Shown: positions 9,501 to 20,800 of the stretch, piece by piece
Numbering within the stretch: position 1 is the stretch's first letter
How the letters are laid out: each line of letters begins with the position of its first letter
Source: Breviolum minutum Mf 1.05b.01
Taxonomy: Eukaryota; Sar; Dinophyceae; Suessiales; Symbiodiniaceae
Direction: 5' to 3'
Assembly: GCA_000507305.1 (NCBI GenBank)
Contig: DF240877.1
Location: 7,095-71,094 of the forward strand
DNA: 64,000 nucleotides
Translations under genes and position numbers: made by a program
The notes under the pieces: model-generated
Told to the model about the DNA's origin: nothing
The model's input: the letters and a program-made list of their open reading frames with translations, nothing else
The model's database searches: none

Positions 9501-11435
9501 CCGATGATTCAGTTGTCTCTTTTAACCAAAGTAAGGCATGATCCTGGTTTCCACATACTCGTCACCACTTTTCGTGCTTTTAGGAAGTTTTGTCTCCCGG
9601 ACTTAGCTTTCCCCATTTTGGATGCTTTGAGTCAAGGAACTGCATCACTCAGATCCCCAGGACCGTGCCATGTTTTTCTAAGCAGACTCCATAGTGTAGC
9701 TTGGACCTGGTTAGGTAATGGCATAGTTAGTGATCATGAGGGTTTTCAACACCATATCCTTCATGATGCGGTTCAGACGGTCATCCTTAGACTCCAAGAT
9801 GCATGGTTTGCACGAATTGGGGCAATTGTTGCAACTAGGGCTGGTTTTCAAGGAATGGAATTCGTTAACCCCAGTTTGACTTGTCATAAGCATTCAACAC
9901 TTGACTCTGAAGATGAAGGCCTTTTGAGGGTTGTTCTAAATGGTACTTTCTTCACAAGGGATAAGGTTCATGCAACGGGGAGAGTCTTTAGCAAACAGTG
10001 TCCTTTCTGCCAAGAGGAAGACTCCATTATCCATAGGCATTATTCATGTTCGTATTTCCAAACATTGCGAAATAATGTGCCTCGTGAAGTCTTTCAGGTT
10101 TTATCAGAAATGCCTGATTGCACCATTCAGCATGGATGGATATGTTCGCCCCCGGAACTTGTTCTTTTCCGCCAAGCATTGATGGATTTACCAGACTTAA
10201 CCAATGACTTCTCATGCGGCCTTCCTCACATCCCAAGTAGGGTCATTCATTTATTTGTTGATGGCAGTTGTTTGTGCCCCAATAACCCCCGTTGTCGGGT
10301 GGCATCATGGGGTGTGACAGTTGCGGACTTGGATGAAGACACTTTTGTACAAGTTGCAAGAGGTCCAGTGGTAGGTTTACATCAAACATCCACCCGGGCA
10401 GAACTTACAGCGTGTTTGTCTGGATACCGGTTTGGTTTGCAACATCACGGTGATTTTTGTTTGTGGACGGATAATCAAGTGGCCTATGTTTTCATCAAAC
10501 AATGCATTGACGGGTTTTTTGACGTCACGTCCTTAGACAAAGATCATGACCTGAAATTCGCAATTTGGAAATGTCACCAACAAGCCAAGCAGGCAGGTTT
10601 GGAAGTGAAGGTCGTCAAAGTCACTTCTCACATGGAACCTGGCGACAACTGCGCAATGGTTGATGCTTGGGTCATTCGTGGGAACGATAGTGCGGATCGG
10701 TGTGCAGAGCAAGCTCGACATGACTATAGCTCATACTTTTGGTCTGTGTGGGAAGCTCTTCTCAAACAGCTGAATGTCCTTGAAAGTGTCAGGTCGAGTC
10801 TGCACACTCTTTTCCTGGAAGTTGGGCGGTGTGTGGTTTCGCAGAAGTCCGCTATACGAGATCAGGAGGCAGCGAACTTTCACAAGGTGGAACCTGAACG
10901 ACCGGAGGTTCAGGACAATGCATTGATCTCGCTACAGGGGATTTCGATCGATGTGGATTTTAGTAGCAAGCAAGGCAATGGGTACAGATCTTTTGGGCCT
11001 TTCGCCCATGATGTTTGGCAATGGCTGGTGAAACTAGTGTCCTCCTCGGAGGGTGATGGTTTGCATTGGTTAAGCCTACATCAGCTTTTGGTGCTTTTTC
11101 AGTGGCAGACAGGTTTTGTTGGAATTCAGCGAAAATCCAAACTGAGAGCTTATGAACTTCTGACTGACGTGGGTGAGTCGTACGATTTTCTTGAAATGGC
11201 TCGACATTTTGGTATTTATCTTAAGGCGTTGACTTCCTTTGCAAAGTGTACCTGGTCACCAACCCTTAGACGTCCGGCGGGGGCGTGTTTCAACTGCAAG
11301 TTTCGCTGTGTTCGACTTCGTGTACACAACGACTTGCTGAAGGTGGTTGATCAGCAGTTTGTTGGGCAGGGGGTGGTGCCGATTTCGGGGTGCCATTCCT
11401 TTGCCAATTTTGGGATCGTCAAAAGGACACCCTAG
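6516..11435 (+). CDS. Retroelement ORF2: endonuclease / reverse transcriptase / RNase H, interrupted by TAG
   Basis: The ORF starts at ATG 6516 with a hydrophobic leader and FGEAIHPGP (6552-6578). The APE-type endonuclease shows CESHL (Glu 6669), GDFN (7053-7064) and PDHSVL (7263). The reverse transcriptase shows SATGPDGVSR, DFRPICVLSAIYRTW, ADISKCFN (Asp 8781), GMPEGDPLS and catalytic FVDDW (9054-9068). A zinc knuckle CPFC-x8-HRHYSC lies at 9999-10049. RNase H shows the expected acidic set: FVDGS (10260), RAEL (10401), TDNQ (10470) and NDSAD (10686). About 230 further residues have no recognised domain. An in-frame TAG at 6711-6713 cuts the protein inside the endonuclease; downstream, 1573 codons are open. 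It sits 69 nt after ORF1 in the same frame, so reinitiation or read-through could couple the two. This copy is probably recently dead unless the TAG is suppressed. Confidence 0.9.
6711..6713 (+). other. In-frame TAG inside ORF2 endonuclease
   Basis: The stop separates the GEAxxPGP/CESHL segment from the remaining open frame, which continues without another stop for 4.7 kb. It is a single codon, with no frameshift, and it falls inside a conserved domain. One base substitution is the simplest explanation. Sequence error or RNA editing, which is described in dinoflagellates, cannot be excluded. Confidence 0.85.
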
Positions 11436-11870
11436 CATGTTTCACTCGTCAGGTCCGTGTCTTGCAGACTTCAAGCTCGGAGGCAAGGGAAGGTAGAATG
11501 GAAAAGGGAAATCTAGGTTGGTGAAATATCGGTGCTTTCCACTTGATGTGTTGAATTTGTGAATTCACTTACTTCGTCACGTGAGGTTCGTGTTTTGCTT
11601 GTTGGGTGGTTGTGTTTTGTTGTTTGTGTTGATTTGTTGTTTAAGAATTTAGCTTCCAATGGCGGGCCACAGCGGCCAATTTAGTAGATATTCTTACGGT
11701 GGCACAGCCCGTCCCGTTGTTGAGTTCCCGCAGACACGTCAGTTGCCCGGGAGTCTCAGGCCAGTCCGCGGTTGGTGAAATATTAAATTTAACCATTTTT
11801 TTATTGTACTAAAATGCATCAATTTTAAATTGATACGACGGTTTTATTTTAGATTCGAGTTACAGTAGCC
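11436..11870 (+). other. Retroelement 3' flank with GGTTGGTGAAATAT motifs
   Basis: No coding frame is seen here. GGTTGGTGAAATAT occurs at about 11516 and again at about 11772. Related strings are CAGGTGAAATATTGG with TTTGGCCAGATAT (13325-13355) and GGTTGGTGAAACAT with ATTTGGCCAGATG (33570-33600). The recurrence suggests retroelement 3' termini. The stretch 11640-11770 is GC-richer and unexplained. Confidence 0.4.
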
Positions 11871-12518
11871 ATGGAGGAGTTGAGGAAGTATGGTAATGTA
11901 CCTCAAGGGTACTTGCAACCTTTGGCAGCTGTCGCTTTGACAGGAATGCTGAGTCAGTTTTTCAGCGCACCACCCGCTGAAAAACACAATTTGGCACCAG
12001 ATTTGATCTCTACAATTGAGAGTGCAGCTCAAGAAGCTCAAAAAGAGATTGGTGCGAAGTTGTCTTCGAAAGATGGAGAGGACGGAAAAGAAACTGCAGG
12101 TGACGCACTTATCAGTGGTATGGTTTCTGTGGAGAATGTCATACAGAGTGCTCACGAGTCTGTTACTAGAATGAGTATAAAGAAGAGAAAGGTTGCAGAA
12201 GATTTACAGTCTAAAGAACATGGAGAAGAGGACAAAGAGCAGCAGATGGACCCTTTGATAGATGATGAAGAAGAAGAAAGAGGTAGAATGAAAGGCAAAA
12301 GCAAAGGTACGAAGAATTCAAAGAATGCAAAAGGTAAAGGTGCTATGAAAACTTCTTCGGCTGGCAAGGGCAAAGGACATGGCAAAGCAGAGAATCAAGG
12401 AAAAGAAGCCAAGAGCAGCCTCAGAAGCATGGGCTCTGATACAGTGAAGAAAGTTGGAGAACACTCTCTAGACTATTATGGTTTGATAGACATCAGCCTA
12501 TGCTGTCAGACTCCATAG
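11871..12518 (+). CDS. Hypothetical Lys/Gly-rich protein (215 aa)
   Basis: The ATG sits in a good eukaryotic start context (gccATGg). Residues 1-70 are mixed (LAAVALTGMLSQFF and similar). The middle is acidic (DDEEEERG), and residues ~140-185 are a basic Lys/Gly repeat (KGKSKGTKNSKNAKGKG, SAGKGKGHGKAENQGK) resembling nucleic-acid-binding tails. No family was recognised. There are no introns. It lies just downstream of the LINE and is followed by decayed coding-like sequence ending in a retroelement 3' motif, so it may belong to a second, non-autonomous or truncated element rather than a host gene. It could also be a retroposed host gene. Confidence 0.45.
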   Translation: MEELRKYGNVPQGYLQPLAAVALTGMLSQFFSAPPAEKHNLAPDLISTIESAAQEAQKEIGAKLSSKDGEDGKETAGDALISGMVSVENVIQSAHESVTRMSIKKRKVAEDLQSKEHGEEDKEQQMDPLIDDEEEERGRMKGKSKGTKNSKNAKGKGAMKTSSAGKGKGHGKAENQGKEAKSSLRSMGSDTVKKVGEHSLDYYGLIDISLCCQTP

Positions 12519-13360
12519 GGAGATTTCAGGCCGAATGTGAAACTCCTCTTCTTCAACCTGAGATCCAACTGGGTGGATCGCAGTGGTATTCCTGACTTCC
12601 TAGCTGCTGATTGCGGCGTAGTTTGCTTCGAGCGTACTACACAGGTGAATGTTCGCATAGTCGGGGAAGAATCTCTTGTTTATCGCCCAGTATCTCACGT
12701 GGTTCTTGGGTACTTGAATGGTATGCCATGGGCTGGAACTACGCTGTGCGCGGGGGCGAAATTTATGGAAAATTTGAGCCTAAGCCTTGTTGCTATCCGG
12801 TACCCAAATGGAGCCCAGTCAGTGCGAAGCTCAAAAAACATTTGGGCAGTCCCAAAAAGTCAGACTGGAGGGGTTTGGTATGCATGAACTGGCCGGATTT
12901 GACGTCGGTCAACACATGTCTTCACCGCCATTCGTGACCTCCAGTGCTTTGCGGCACAATGCAATGTAGCTGACCCTCTTGTGTCACTGAGCAGGTTTGG
13001 CTGTCATAGAGGTGACGTGCTTTCCTCCGGGTGAACGAGCATTATCCCGGGGTGCAGGAAGTGGGCAGGCTCTACTTGGCGTCCCGTTGTGGATTTGAGG
13101 CACTTTCAGCTGATCCGAGTAGACTGTATAACGACTAATTTGGGCGAATCTTCGACTTGGAAACTAATTGATATTTGAATTGAGGATCTTTTGGAGTGAC
13201 GGGGTTGACATCGAAAAGATGTTAGCATCCGGAACTCGTTCCATACCTTTTTGGCGATGTTTCACTTTGACGAAACAGAGCATCAGTTTGAGTCCGCAGG
13301 CCTGGTGCAGGGGAAAGGAAGACAGGTGAAATATTGGAATTTGGCCAGATATGTCGCTTA
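12519..13360 (+). pseudogene. Decayed coding-like sequence downstream of the Lys/Gly-rich ORF
   Basis: Two overlapping open frames (12537-12887 and 12611-12937) have codon-like composition but neither is complete; the likely reading appears to switch frame. No family was recognised. The segment ends with CAGGTGAAATATTGG and TTTGGCCAGATAT at 13325-13355, matching motifs near 11772 and 33570. The best interpretation is the degenerate 3' part of a retroelement or retroposed gene. Confidence 0.35.
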
Positions 13361-16034
13361 GGTAATTTTACGTGTGGATGTTTCTACTTTTGAGATGGTG
13401 TTTCTACGTTTAGATTCCCAGATTTTATATGTGGATGTTGTTTAAGAGGATGTTAATGCTCAACATCAGGTCTTTTTGATTCTAGAGAGATAATTTCAGT
13501 GTTTTTTTTTTTGGGGGGGGCCTGGGTTTTGAGAAGGAAATTCCCAACATTCCAAATCACCAAAACGCCCACCTTCACCACCTGCGGCAAAGCTCTTGTA
13601 CAATCAGAATTCAGAAGGTTTTTTTAGAAGCGGAGTTTGTATGGAAATTTTTCTTTGGCTTCCAAAGTGGGGGTATATAGTGTATATAGTATATGGTATT
13701 CAATTATATGTTAGGGAACCTATAGGATTTCTTACCAGGAACATCAGGGAACAATAAGAAGCCATAGGAAAGAGTAACTGTTCCCCGACTATCTGGGCAA
13801 ACGACGGAAACGGACCTTCAGATCCAATTTTTAACCGCCGCTTCCCGCAGGTATTTTTTGATGTGTTTTTTTTCGTAAGGGAAACCGACTCCAAAAAATG
13901 GCGAAAAATTGGGTCCAAAGGTGAAGAATGATGATGTGTTGATCAAGACAATATGAGGGTGATTCAAAACCACGTGTTTTTGAAGGGAATCGTTTTCTTT
14001 TTTGGACTCAAGAGGTATCTGGGGTATGTTGCAGGGGTGTGTTGGAATTTTGTTTGATGGAATCTTGCCGATGACTCCACCTATTTCAAGCTTGGAAACA
14101 CAAGATTTTTCCGACTCCGTCCGTGGTGGTGAGATTGGGCACATGTGGATGCATGTAGAATCACACGTAAGACAGAAACATAAACATCTATGTTATTGTT
14201 ATTTGTTTTTTGTGTGCATCTTTAAGAACAGATATTTATAGGTACTTTGCTTTGTTGAAACTTCTTCTTCTCTAGATACTGCAGATTGATGGCCTTTTCA
14301 ACCGTTTTTCATTCTAGTAGCATCTTCTGTTCACTCACCCAACGTTCACCGGCTTGACGTTTTTTTCGGTGCCAAAAAACCCGGACGGTCGTAGTGCCTT
14401 CGTTGGGAGGTGCGATTGATGTACTCAAACGTTGAGTCGTATCTTGGCGCGTTTGTGAAAAACCAACGCGAAAATGCAGTGGATTATCGTTCCTGAAAAT
14501 TAACATATCCCAGGAAAAACAAGTTGCTGTTACTTTCCATCACCTAAAAACCCCTAAAACCAGCAACAGTGGCCAAAAAAAATGGTACTTAGTATTTTCC
14601 TATGTTTTCCATTTTGAAGATGATGATTCTCCTTTGCCAAAGGTGGGATATGTGATCGTTTCCTGGGGTATGTGATCGTTTCCTGTTTCAGATATCCTGA
14701 AACAAGGGACCTGCTACAGGTCTCCTTTCTTGAGGGGCTTTGAAACATCACCTTCAGTTACCTTCAAATAATGGTAATCCAGATGTTTTAGAGATGTTTA
14801 TGGGTGGCGAAAGCCATGCCTCCACTAAAGTCATCTCATCTCAGTTTGGTACTAGCATTTTCCTTTGAACCAGTTAGTCTTTTGAGAAATACCAGGTCGT
14901 TTTGGTTAGTTCATGTGGACGAGATTCTAGAGAGGATACGGTGCTGACAATGCACTGTCAACAACATCCTCAAAATCACCGGGTACACTTGCCAAGACAA
15001 ACATGGAAGCCTCAAAAATTGGACACGCTACCCTCCCTGAAACTAATATAACTCCTGAAGATAGGCCTTCCCAAAAGGAAACTAGTATTCCAACCATCCA
15101 TTTTCAGGTGCTATGTTAGTTTTAGGGAGGGTTAACTATTTTCAATGATCTTTTCCCAACTGGCCCTCTCATATTTTCTCGTTTCCAGCCGTTTGTTTTG
15201 TTATTTTTAGCTTTTAAACTCAGGCTGTATCCACCTGCTGATTTGACCTTGTTCGTTGATGGGGTCAATGTGGGATGGGTCAAGGTGCCGAATTCGCTGG
15301 GTTGATTCCGAAAGCCAACTTGTGAAAGAAGAGCCAGTTTGAAGTACTTTTCGGAATGGTTCTTTCCAACCACACCGGTGATCATGGGTTCAGGATCCAA
15401 CTTTTCAAAAGAAGAAGTGAAGGAGGTTTATGTGCAAAAACCTGAAAACAAACAAAAAAAGACACATCACAAACAAAACTTTCAACTTTTCCGCTTACTA
15501 AAAAATCTGACACCACTCTTCTTTCCCATACTTGCTGGTTGGACATGAGGAATGGAGCAAATGGAGGATATCCAAAGTGCCCTATAGCCATAATGTGGAG
15601 CGACTAAGGGAGTTGCTACCCAGTTCCTCTCACCTTGAATTTGGTTCAAGTTCAGGATCCTGCCGGGGCCCAAAACATGTAATATCATCCTGGTAGTGAC
15701 GATTGCAAGCATGGGGTTTAGCATCCCAATACATACTTTTGTATACTTTTGTTAGAATAGCATCGGACACCTGCTGATGTTACCTGCTGAGAGCTAGGGA
15801 GAGATCTTTGTCAGATTCGTTCTGTTGACATTGATGGAAGGTTCACTTCCAAGAAAGTTCTGATTTCAATACCACTTACCACCAACCCCTTTGGAAGCAA
15901 GCATTGGAAAACTACTCACTTTGGAATGAATATACTTGGCGCCCTTTTTTTTCCACCCCCCAAAAAAAACCGGTAGCAAAAATCCAAGGACCCTTTTTCG
16001 TTTTTTTTTTCCGGTGGGGAAAAAACCACCCCTT
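13361..16034. other. AT-rich non-coding stretch with small repeats
   Basis: No supportable gene was found. It holds poly(T) runs, a tandem duplication of TATGTGATCGTTTCCTG at about 14648-14684 and one MITE-like element (15029-15133). A minus-strand frame at 14309-14506 has mildly coding-like composition, but no start context, domain or flanking splice signal supports it. Confidence 0.5.
15029..15133. mobile_element. Inverted-repeat element, family F
   Basis: TACCCTCCCTGAAACTAA at the left is mirrored by TTAGTTTTAGGGAGGGTTA at the right. Related ends are seen at 35477-35610, 38235-38352, 50737-50835 and 54571-54683, where AGTTCGCCCCTGAAA and TTTCAGGGGCGAACT form inner arms. It is non-coding. 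Confidence 0.6.
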
Positions 16035-16139
16035 TCGACGCTCCGCTGCGGCAAGATCCGTCGTCAGGTGGAAAAATCCATTCGTTTGTTATTCGATGCT
16101 TCCGAGACCTTTGATGTGGGCATGGATTTGGGAGCTCCG
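16035..16139 (+). CDS. Gene A candidate exon
   Basis: The reading includes LRCGKIRRQVEKSIRLLF and ends DMGLGAP-like residues (VGMDLGAP) directly before the consensus donor GTGAGT at 16140. Base composition is clearly more GC-rich than the flanks. No AG acceptor lies close upstream, so the 5' limit is unsure. An antisense open frame exists but looks less protein-like. Confidence 0.4.
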
Positions 16140-17776
16140 GTGAGTCTGTTGCATCTGGTCGTCGAAGGAAGCGCCGGAAGGGTGTTTTGGGTGGTGTTTT
16201 TGTTGGATGAGGTTGATGTTTTTTTAGATTGGTTGAGCTGTTGGGGAGATTTTTAGATTGGAGATTTTTTCTTGGGATTTTGAATAGAGACATGATATTT
16301 GGGATGGGATGAGGGATCTTGCTTGATGTTAGGGAGGTTATATATATCTTATCTTAGTGATGTTATTGATAGTTGCACTAGTTTGCTTTTCCATCATGAC
16401 AAATTGTGGTTTTACCCAAAAGAGCCTCCCAAAGTGGGATGCTTAAACTCGATATGAAAAAACAGTGGGATTTGAAATCGCGGAAACTGGTGCAACTGGT
16501 CAATTTCAAAAAACCCTATCAAATAGTGTCTTCACAAGCAGTTTCTTTTTCACAAGGGTGGACCCACCTTAAAATAGGTAGGATGAATATGACGAATCTC
16601 GATTTTGTTTTCGGATGTTTCTGTTTCCGTGTCTCCGTAAAAAAAACTGATGTTTCTTTGGTGAGGATGGATAGATTTCAACACGTCTAGTACTCCAACC
16701 CATCAAGACATTGGCTTCCATGAAATTACCTATTTGAGACCTCCCTACCTTCAACGGCTTCCCCCTGGTCCATGGTCCGAAATTTCGACCCAGGTATGCA
16801 GATCGCTCGCCTTTCAAATTTAATGGTCAGATTCATCGACTGAATGTGAAATATATCAACGGAAGCAGTGAGATGCCACTGGATGTGATGATTTAGGAGT
16901 TGACGACCGTCAGGTAGCGATTTTCCACGTGGAAGATGCTGCCTGGAATGTAAAAAGATTAGGTATTATCGAATTGATCGATTTTGAACTATGTTAAACC
17001 TACACTTTTGTGCAGGAGCCTCGCTTCTGCTACATCATGTGTCAATGTGTCATGTATTATGACCAAGACATCGCCCTTGCTGGTTGATGATCGGAACATT
17101 CGTGCAAATCTCCGTACTACAGTATGCCGCTGTCAAAGGTGCTGAAGAAAAAATTAGAATTGAAACAGTAGGAATTGACCTTACATGTATATACAGATAT
17201 TATATATTTATATGTACACAAAGTTGCATCCCCTTCTTTTGGCAGTGTGGAGGCACAGTGTACTGACATCAACTCGTTTAAAAGGCAAGGGATCACAACT
17301 GCAATGAGTTAGCGATACTTATAGGAGAAAACAAAGTGCTTGGACCTTGACTTTCCTTCATGCCGTGCTTTCGTTTATTCTTGAAATTGTGCCAGCATTT
17401 TTTTTAAAGCTTGCTTCAAGCGCGCATTTTTCCAAAGAGCATCTTCCAACATGATGAAGGTCAGACGTGTGTAAATACAAAGGGTCAAGGGTTTTCAGGA
17501 TACGATCATTCGCACGTAAAAACCAAGTCAAACATAGATTTTATTGGCATATTCTGAGATATTCCCCCTTTGGTTGCTATTGATTCACTTACAAACATTG
17601 AAACCAGGAAATATACCCCGCTTTTTCTGTCGTGGTTCAAAGCATTCTTGACTTGACATTGCAGGTGTGCTTTGATGACGCTGGATGGCATGGATGAGAC
17701 AAAGTGTGGTCAAAACACGTGTGCTCTGCAGCTGCTACTTTTTGAATCTTTTTGACATGTTATTTTGTTCTTCTAT

Positions 17777-17851
<75 letters not shown>

Positions 17852-20800
17852 TTGTTGTTGTTGTTGTTGTTGTTGTGGTTGTTGTTGACGATGTTGTCCT
17901 TGCTCAACATTTTTGATGGATGGAATACCATAGCCTTGTTCAAATTTAGTGGATTGCAATTGTTTGGCCGACATCTTTCACACTATCGGAGCAGAACAAT
18001 ACCAGAATTTCGTTTATTGGTCCTGCCAACCATGCGAGTCAGGATGGTAGATAATTGGATCATCATAATCAGATCATCTAGTTTGAGCATCCTATGTAAC
18101 AGCTTTTCCAACAAAAAATAAGTTTTCAAACATATATTCGCTATTAAAAAAGCGACCTTAAGGGGGCTAGAGCCTGCAACAAGACATGGCCGCAAGCAGT
18201 CGGGACAACGGCAAGGAGGTAGGGTTTCAGACATAAGGCCTGACAATGTTTTTCCAAGCCCTGATTTTTTGTTGGTTGCTCTTCGCTATAGTAGTTTCAT
18301 ATATGATCATGGCCTCAACCCTTTTGAATTGAATGGAGACCTTCAAGACTTGAGGAAGTTAGTGATGATCCAAGTATCGGCAGCTTGCGGTGTTTTTTTT
18401 CAAGACTCCAAAGTCTGGACATTTACACCTCCGAAGACTAACAAGGACCCAGAAACTACCCCCTTGGAGTAGAAGGAGAAAGAAACATCGAACCAAACCA
18501 CAGATTTTTAGGTTTCATCTTAGTGTTCAAACAGTTGATTCAGGTGAAACCCCCGAACTGTCAGGAAGTGTTTTTTTCCCGGAAAATTTTGGAGATGAGA
18601 TGGCAATGGCTTCGTTCATGAAACCACTGAGAGAAAAGGGCCGATTAGATAGGGGTACGGTATTTTTTGTTTTTTCCGTTGTAAGACTTAAGACTAGTCA
18701 GTGATCAAATTCTGGCCATTGATCTAGTTGATCAATGGGACATCAACGCTGTCGTCCTCTTGCCACATCACACCATGGCATTGGTTAGTTTTGCTGACGT
18801 AAGCCTTGTTGTCACAGAGCGACGAACGGGGCAATGCTAATTTCGAAATTTATGGTAAGCTCAAATTGGCATATTTTGGGGTAACCTCAAGTCTCAAATT
18901 CAGGATTTCCCAGTGTCCCCACATTTACGGTGGAAAAAAAATGAGCTGATTGCTGCAACCAATGGGATTTGTGCCATCAGGGCAGTTTTCCACCTGGAAA
19001 CGTTTCCAGTGCTTCACCCTTGTCAGCTTGTCATATCTTTGGTAGTCCCTTATACCCTTAGCACCTTTAAGCTTCATGGGGTTTTAATGTTACTCACTAA
19101 AGGTTAAACCTTTAGCATGGTACCTAAGTTTTGCCATGATATGGTTGAACTGCTTTCCATTTTTTGGAAAGACCACCTACTGGGAAGTTCCCAGTTGCCC
19201 AACCCCTTGGATTTTGGGCGTTTTTTATTTTCCTTCCTGTAATTATGGCTATATAATCAACCAACCCCCCCTAACGCACCCCCCGCAGAAATATGGCCTT
19301 TGTTGATCAATGCTTATGAAAACCATTGGTTTCCCTTAATGTTTGGCCGGCTATGAGCCCCTTATTTTTGAGGGAGGTTGACCAGTCATGGCTTCAACGA
19401 AGACCCAACGATGCTACGGCTACCTTGGCACCTTGCCATTTGTAAGGGAAACCAATGGCTACTCCCCCCAAAGCTAACATGACTGGATGAAAAATCCACC
19501 ACGAATGAGTGGAGATGTATTTCCTGTTGAAGAAAGGGATTTTCTAACGTCAGTCATGTTCGTTTGGAGCGGAGTAAGGGAAGCCACCTGTAAGGTGTTT
19601 CCCCCTTTGCCCATTGGTGGGATAGGTGAAGTCAAAGGAAACCTTCACCATGGAGGCAGAGGATGTTGCGTTGGTGACTGCCAGGGCAGATTTGTTTCAA
19701 TGAAGATTTTGGTTATAAAACATCATGGGTTATTGTACTTCTTTGATATGATGTTTGTTTTGGATCCGAGCAACTCTTTTTTTTTTGCCATTCTATTTTT
19801 CCAGCGGGATTTTGGCTTGGGCCGGATGTATTGCTTCTCCCTACCAGCATGGCATGCACAAAAGTCGCCACGATCTTTTCAGAACCAATACGGTCAGGAT
19901 GAGGACCACGACTTTTCTTTTGGTCAACGCCTCATCTCCGACAACGATCTGGAAAAGTTGCGAATTCAATCAGTGGTAAAATTGGATCATTTTTGAGATC
20001 ATGTGATTTTTCACCACATATCCTTGGGGAAAGTCCATCTTGCAAAAAATCTCTCAAGAAATCTCATCATTTTTGATCCAATCCGGTGGATATACTCTTT
20101 ATTTTCTCGATATTTGGTGGGATTCCAAGATTCGGTGCAAATGGGTACAGTAACTTTTTTTCAAGTCGGATGCCGCCAAGGATCTCACCATGACTTCAGT
20201 CCCAAGCAAGGACAGGGAGATGAAGGGGGAGAAAACTTGGAGGATGAGCCCTTAGGTCCTAAGATAACCAAAATGATAAACAAATGATAACCAAAATGAT
20301 AATAAAATGATAAAGTAAATAATTTGTTGTTTTCAGTGTATGGCTGGCTGGGGAAGTCTTAACCTTAGGAGGACTTGTAAGTAATGTCAACACCGGATTA
20401 ATAAACCCCTATAGTGATTATTAAGAGGGGTACCCCCAAAAGTGATAAATCCCCTTTGAAATGGGACCCCCCCAATTAAACAACCATGGGGTTTATTAAT
20501 CCGGGGTCAACATTAGTTAGTATCACCCCCATGTTTTGAGCCATGAAGTTCGGCCAGTTGGAAGGGGAATAACCCTAGTTGGGGGACTTACTAACCACGT
20601 TTATCAAGTTATTAACCAGTTACAAGTCCTGGGATGATCCTCCAAGTATGTAAATGGCATTGTAGAAGAACTTCTGAGGATTGAAAACTGAACTCTCCCG
20701 TGAAACTGTGAAACTTTCGAAGTTTTACTATTGTGAAAACCAGATGACGTTTTCCAACAGGCTTTACGCCGGGATTCCTTTAACAAAATGCTTTGGGGGG

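Larger units (their letters stand above)
1258..11530 (+). mobile_element. Non-LTR retrotransposon with cytosine methyltransferase in ORF1
   Basis: This is a LINE-like element: a 5' leader, ORF1 (1584-6446) and ORF2 (6516-11435) with APE endonuclease, reverse transcriptase, CCHC-type zinc knuckle and RNase H. No LTRs, integrase or aspartic protease were seen. Both ORFs lie in the same reading frame, separated by one TGA and 69 nt. The element is almost intact, with one TAG in ORF2 at 6711. Outer boundaries are not fixed: no clear target-site duplication or poly(A) was found, and the right limit is placed at a motif (AGGGAAATCTAGGTTGGTG) that also occurs near 33558. Methyltransferase-bearing retroelements are known from dinoflagellates, which fits the rest of the window. 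Confidence 0.85.

Noticed and set aside
11850..11873. Relic of the dinoflagellate spliced leader before the Lys/Gly ORF (GTAGCCATGG)
   Set aside because: Only about eight bases agree with the known leader. The TTTTGGCTCAAG part is absent here, and I found no full match elsewhere in the window.
17735..18121. Poly-Ile, poly-Ser and poly-Asp open frames
   Set aside because: They are translations of the (TCA)n/(TTG)n microsatellite; open frames exist on both strands for the same reason.
19487..19996. 169-codon ORF as a single gene
   Set aside because: Its first part is a family E-like repeat and a poly-T intron. Only the segment after TTTTTCCAG at 19805 looks coding.
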